Below, one piece after another: positions 6,630 to 8,228 of a stretch of DNA of 8,228 nucleotides. Location: NCBI GenBank assembly GCA_047618505.1, contig JBLHLB010000178.1, positions 1 to 8,228 on the forward strand. Reading direction: 5' to 3'. Numbering within the stretch: the stretch's first letter is position 1; every line of letters starts with the position of its first letter. The notes beneath the pieces are model-generated. The model did no database searches and was not told the DNA's origin. It saw nothing but the letters and a program-made list of their open reading frames with translations. This stretch comes from JBLHLB01 sp047618505 (GTDB lineage Bacteria; Planctomycetota; UBA1135; GCA-002686595). Position numbers and translations under genes: made by a program.

Positions 6630-7376
6630 GTGAATAGCCATCAAGCGGATGCGATTGCCTACCTAGTCGAAGAGAATAAAGTTCTGAAGAAGCAAATGGG
6701 TGGCCGAAGGCTGCGATCTACCGACGACCAGCGCAGGCGATTGGCTGCAAAGGCAAACCTCTTCGGTAGGAAAACGCAGAACCAGGTCGCCACGATCGTG
6801 GCCCCCAACACCTTGATGCGCTGGCACCGGCGGTTGATTGCGCTCAAGTGGACATACAAGACGAAGCGCGTCGGTCGTCCCGGTCTCATGAAGAAGATCG
6901 ACTCCTTGGTCGTGCGCATGGCGACGAGAACTCAACGTGGGGCTACTGCCGAATTCAGGGCGAACTGAAAAGTGTCGGTCATACAGTCGCCAGCACGACG
7001 ATCGCAATCGTGCTCTAGGCCAATGGCATCAAGCCCGCTCCAGACCGCCCATCTTTGTGGCGCACCTTCATCAAGATCCATGGGGGTCAAGTGGCCGCCC
7101 CCGACGTCTTGTCCGTTGAAGTATGGACAACCCTGGGACTGATCAATTATTACGTGCTCTCGATCAAAACAGAATGCCTCGGACGAATGATCTTCTTCGG
7201 TGAAAAGTCTCTGAAGCGCGCCCCTAAAGTTTGGTTCGCACTACAACAAACAGCGACCCCACCAAGGGGTTGGGAACAAGCTGATTGCTGGGCGTGCCGT
7301 GGTGGGGGGGGGCGGAGAGGTCGAGTGCGCCGAGCGGCTAGGCGGTCTTCTCAAGTCATACAGCCGCGCCGCGTAG
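6630..7376 (+). pseudogene. Integrase-core transposase, frameshifted and core-deleted
   Basis: From a GTG at 6630 the protein reads NSHQADAIAYLVEENKVLKK, then GGRRLRSTDDQRRRLAAKA, NTLMRWHRRLIALKW and KRVGRPGLMKKIDSLVVRMA, the N-terminal DNA-binding part typical of integrase-type transposases. A frameshift near 6925-6930 leads to ENSTWGYCRIQGELKSVGH, a TAG at 7016-7018 interrupts, and ANGIKPAPDRPSLWRTFIKI follows. VEVWTTLGLINYYVL (ending near 7155) is joined directly to SIKTECLGRMIFFGEKSL. Relatives have about 75 residues between these blocks, with the catalytic Asp residues and the AERF Glu, so all catalysis is lost. A frameshift near 7230 gives HYNKQRPHQGVGNKLI, then GGGGEVECAERLGGLLKSY and TAG at 7374-7376. 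A nine-G run lies at 7304-7312. Comparison with intact relatives is from recall. Confidence 0.8.
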
Positions 7377-7521
7377 CTTTCAATGGGTTCTGGCGGTGAC
7401 TAGGCCGACGGGGGAAGACTGTCCTCAGCATGACGTCTTGCGGTGACAGGTTGCTCACGGCCCAGTTTCCGGCTGCTCGACCTCTCCAAGCACAGACTCC
7501 AGCACTACTTAGATGACGTGC

Positions 7522-7543
7522 CTATTAGTGAATAGAATGGGCT
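7522..7543 (-). repeat. Right inverted repeat of the integrase-type element
   Basis: The plus strand reads CTATTAGTGAATAG followed by AATGGGCT. Its reverse complement equals 6499-6520 at 20 of 22 positions. It ends at the base before the hpf-like stop codon (7544-7546, minus strand). Confidence 0.8.
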
Positions 7544-7864
7544 CTACCGGCCGCGTCGCATTGAATGCCTACGCGCAATCTGGCGCGATAAAGTCTGGCT
7601 AACGCGCTGACTCGCACGCGCGACAGCGGAGAAGGCATCTTCTCGTGTCTCTTTGATTGTGATAGCGCCTGAACGGCCAAGGTTGGCTTTGATGTGGCAC
7701 TCTATGTCTTCGCCACCCTTCGGACCATTGATGTCCGTCAGCAAGACGCGCACATTTTGGATACGGTGACTGAATCGCCCCAGGGCGTATTGGAGCTTTC
7801 GTTCGACGAAGTCTTGGAGTTTGTTCGTCATGTGGACACCCTTCGAGCATATTTCAAAATTCAT
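7544..7864 (-). CDS. hpf: Short HPF/RaiA-type ribosome hibernation factor
   Basis: This 106-residue cytoplasmic protein fits the short HPF/RaiA (S30AE N-terminal domain) family, which binds the 30S decoding region and stalls or dimerises ribosomes in stationary phase. The beta-alpha-beta-beta-beta-alpha order is visible: MNFEICSKGVHM, helix TNKLQDFVERKLQYALGRFS, strand QNVRVLLTDINGPKGG, strand IECHIKANLG, strand ITIKETREDA, then helix FSAVARASQRVSQTLSRQI and a basic tail (ARRHSMRRGR). The length is close to short HPF (about 95-110 residues), and the dimerisation tail of long HPF is absent. The ATG at 7864 is fixed by AAGGAG at a good distance, so the longer open frame to 7954 is rejected. The gene is divergent from the LysR gene. 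Its stop abuts the inverted repeat of an insertion element, so the original downstream sequence is lost. Confidence 0.85.
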   Translation of the reverse strand: MNFEICSKGVHMTNKLQDFVERKLQYALGRFSHRIQNVRVLLTDINGPKGGEDIECHIKANLGRSGAITIKETREDAFSAVARASQRVSQTLSRQIARRHSMRRGR

Positions 7865-7869
7865 GGTGG

Positions 7870-7875
7870 CTCCTT
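7870..7875 (-). promoter_or_regulatory. Ribosome binding site of hpf
   Basis: On the minus strand AAGGAG is followed by 5 bases (CCACC) and ATG at 7864. It is the best Shine-Dalgarno in the window and decides the hpf start. Confidence 0.8.
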
Positions 7876-7952
7876 GTTTTGGCCGCTTCAAGAGGGATGT
7901 CGGGGTCACGTGTAACCCGCAGCCCGCCCACGAGCGTCGTGCCCGCATGGCC

Positions 7953-7980
7953 ATAGTATCGGCAGACCTGCATCATTCAA
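7953..7980 (-). promoter_or_regulatory. Candidate sigma-70-type promoter for hpf
   Basis: On the minus strand TTGAAT (7975-7980) is separated by 16 bases from TACTAT (7953-7958), each 4 of 6 to consensus. Transcription would begin near 7945 and leave a leader of about 80 bases before the hpf ATG. The position is reasonable but the match is modest, and promoter consensus in this lineage is uncertain. Confidence 0.3.
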
Positions 7981-7995
7981 ATAGACACATACTTC

Positions 7996-8022
7996 TGACG
8001 CATAGCGTCAATTATATTGACG
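7996..8022. promoter_or_regulatory. Candidate operator: two overlapping palindromes
   Basis: TGACGC-ATA-GCGTCA (7996-8010) is a perfect inverted repeat, and CGTCAATTATATTGACG (8006-8022) is a second perfect one sharing its left arm with the first. The result is three alternating half-sites, TGACG, CGTCA and TGACG. The site lies 12 bases before the LysR-type start codon and 131 bases before the hpf start, in the divergent region. LysR proteins commonly bind such dyads and regulate themselves, so autoregulation is the natural inference; the binder is not shown by the sequence. Confidence 0.5.
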
Positions 8023-8034
8023 TACAATTTGTCC

Positions 8035-8228
8035 ATGGATTGGCTCAACTATCATCACCTACTCTACTTCTGGACGGTTGTACAGGAGGGCGGCATCGCG
8101 GCCGCCAGCCGCAAATTGCACGTCGGGCGCCCGTCGATCAGCATGCAGCTCAAAAGTCTCGAAACCTTCATCGGATCGCCACTCTTCGACAGGCGGGGAC
8201 GGTACTTGAAACTCACCGAGACCGGCAA
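8035..8228 (+). CDS. LysR-family regulator, NhaR-like, N-terminal part
   Basis: The gene starts at ATG 8035 and runs off the window after 64 codons. The visible part is the winged helix-turn-helix DNA-binding domain: MDWLNYHHLLYFWTVVQEGG, then IAAASRKLHVGRPSISMQLK as the helix-turn-helix, then SLETFIGSPLFDRRGRYLKL and TETG. The LNYHHLLYFW start and the LF-RRGR-L-LTE-G wing are typical of the NhaR-like branch, whose E. coli member controls a Na+/H+ antiporter gene; the target here is unknown. The effector-binding domain is outside the window. No Shine-Dalgarno is visible before the ATG. It diverges from hpf with 170 bases between them, which contain the dyad operator. Confidence 0.88.
   Translation, partial: MDWLNYHHLLYFWTVVQEGGIAAASRKLHVGRPSISMQLKSLETFIGSPLFDRRGRYLKLTETG

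Larger units (their letters stand above)
6499..7543 (+). mobile_element. Internally deleted integrase-type insertion element
   Basis: The element is 1045 bases long and bounded by inverted repeats of 22 bases (6499-6520 and 7522-7543) matching at 20 positions. It contains the remnant of an integrase-core transposase on the plus strand. The left end lies 48 bases upstream of the thuA-like start and the right end touches the hpf-like stop codon. The flanks (CAGGGGTA and CTACCGGC) show no target duplication. Outside the 22 bases a further GGTA is shared in inverted orientation with a one-base gap, so the true ends may be a few bases further out. The repeats are seen directly. With a core of about 75 residues lost from its only gene, the element is non-autonomous. 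Confidence 0.78.

Noticed and set aside
1..8228. CRISPR array, defence system, riboswitch or biosynthetic cluster
   Set aside because: No regularly spaced repeats, nuclease or cas-like genes, or structured leader were found on either strand.

Overview
The window looks like a piece of a free-living, GC-rich bacterial chromosome. Planctomycetota is the best guess, from gene content: a secreted ThuA-domain protein, a DUF3311/sodium:solute symporter pair, a short HPF/RaiA protein and an NhaR-like LysR regulator, set among decayed DDE transposons. No rRNA, complete tRNA or other phylogenetic marker is present, so this placement is inference from family resemblance.

Layout from left to right. A dead IS1-like element fills about 110-1299. 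It has recognisable 19-bp terminal inverted repeats and a transposase broken by two stops and a frameshift. A 23-bp tandem duplication (1304-1349) lies just outside it. A SnoaL/NTF2-like protein (1360-1776, minus) comes next, then an IS5-type transposase remnant (1961-2650, plus) that has lost its centre. A short C-terminal piece of a membrane-like gene (2688-2861, plus) ends tail to tail, with overlapping stops, against a Na+/solute symporter (2858-4348, minus). The symporter is translationally coupled to a small DUF3311 membrane protein (4348-4575, minus). A scrambled integrase-type transposase remnant (4815-5173, plus) separates these from an exported ThuA-like protein (5257-6450, minus). 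An internally deleted integrase-type element with 22-bp inverted repeats (6499-7543) fills the gap between thuA-like and the ribosome hibernation factor gene (7544-7864, minus). The window ends in the 5' part of an NhaR-like LysR regulator (8035 onward, plus), which diverges from the hibernation gene.

The live genes read mostly on the minus strand and all four transposase remnants on the plus strand. The only clear operon is DUF3311-symporter, probably a two-subunit Na+-driven organic-solute importer of unknown substrate. The ThuA protein is likely periplasmic or cell-surface and may act in carbohydrate metabolism. The hpf-like product would dimerise or silence ribosomes in stationary phase.

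I found no CRISPR array, defence system or biosynthetic cluster. The most interesting structure is the transposon graveyard: three of the four transposases have lost the middle of the gene, including catalytic DDE residues, while keeping both ends. For one of them the inverted repeats are still well preserved, as in the formation of MITE-like non-autonomous elements. The second point of interest is a set of three alternating TGACG/CGTCA half-sites just upstream of the LysR gene.
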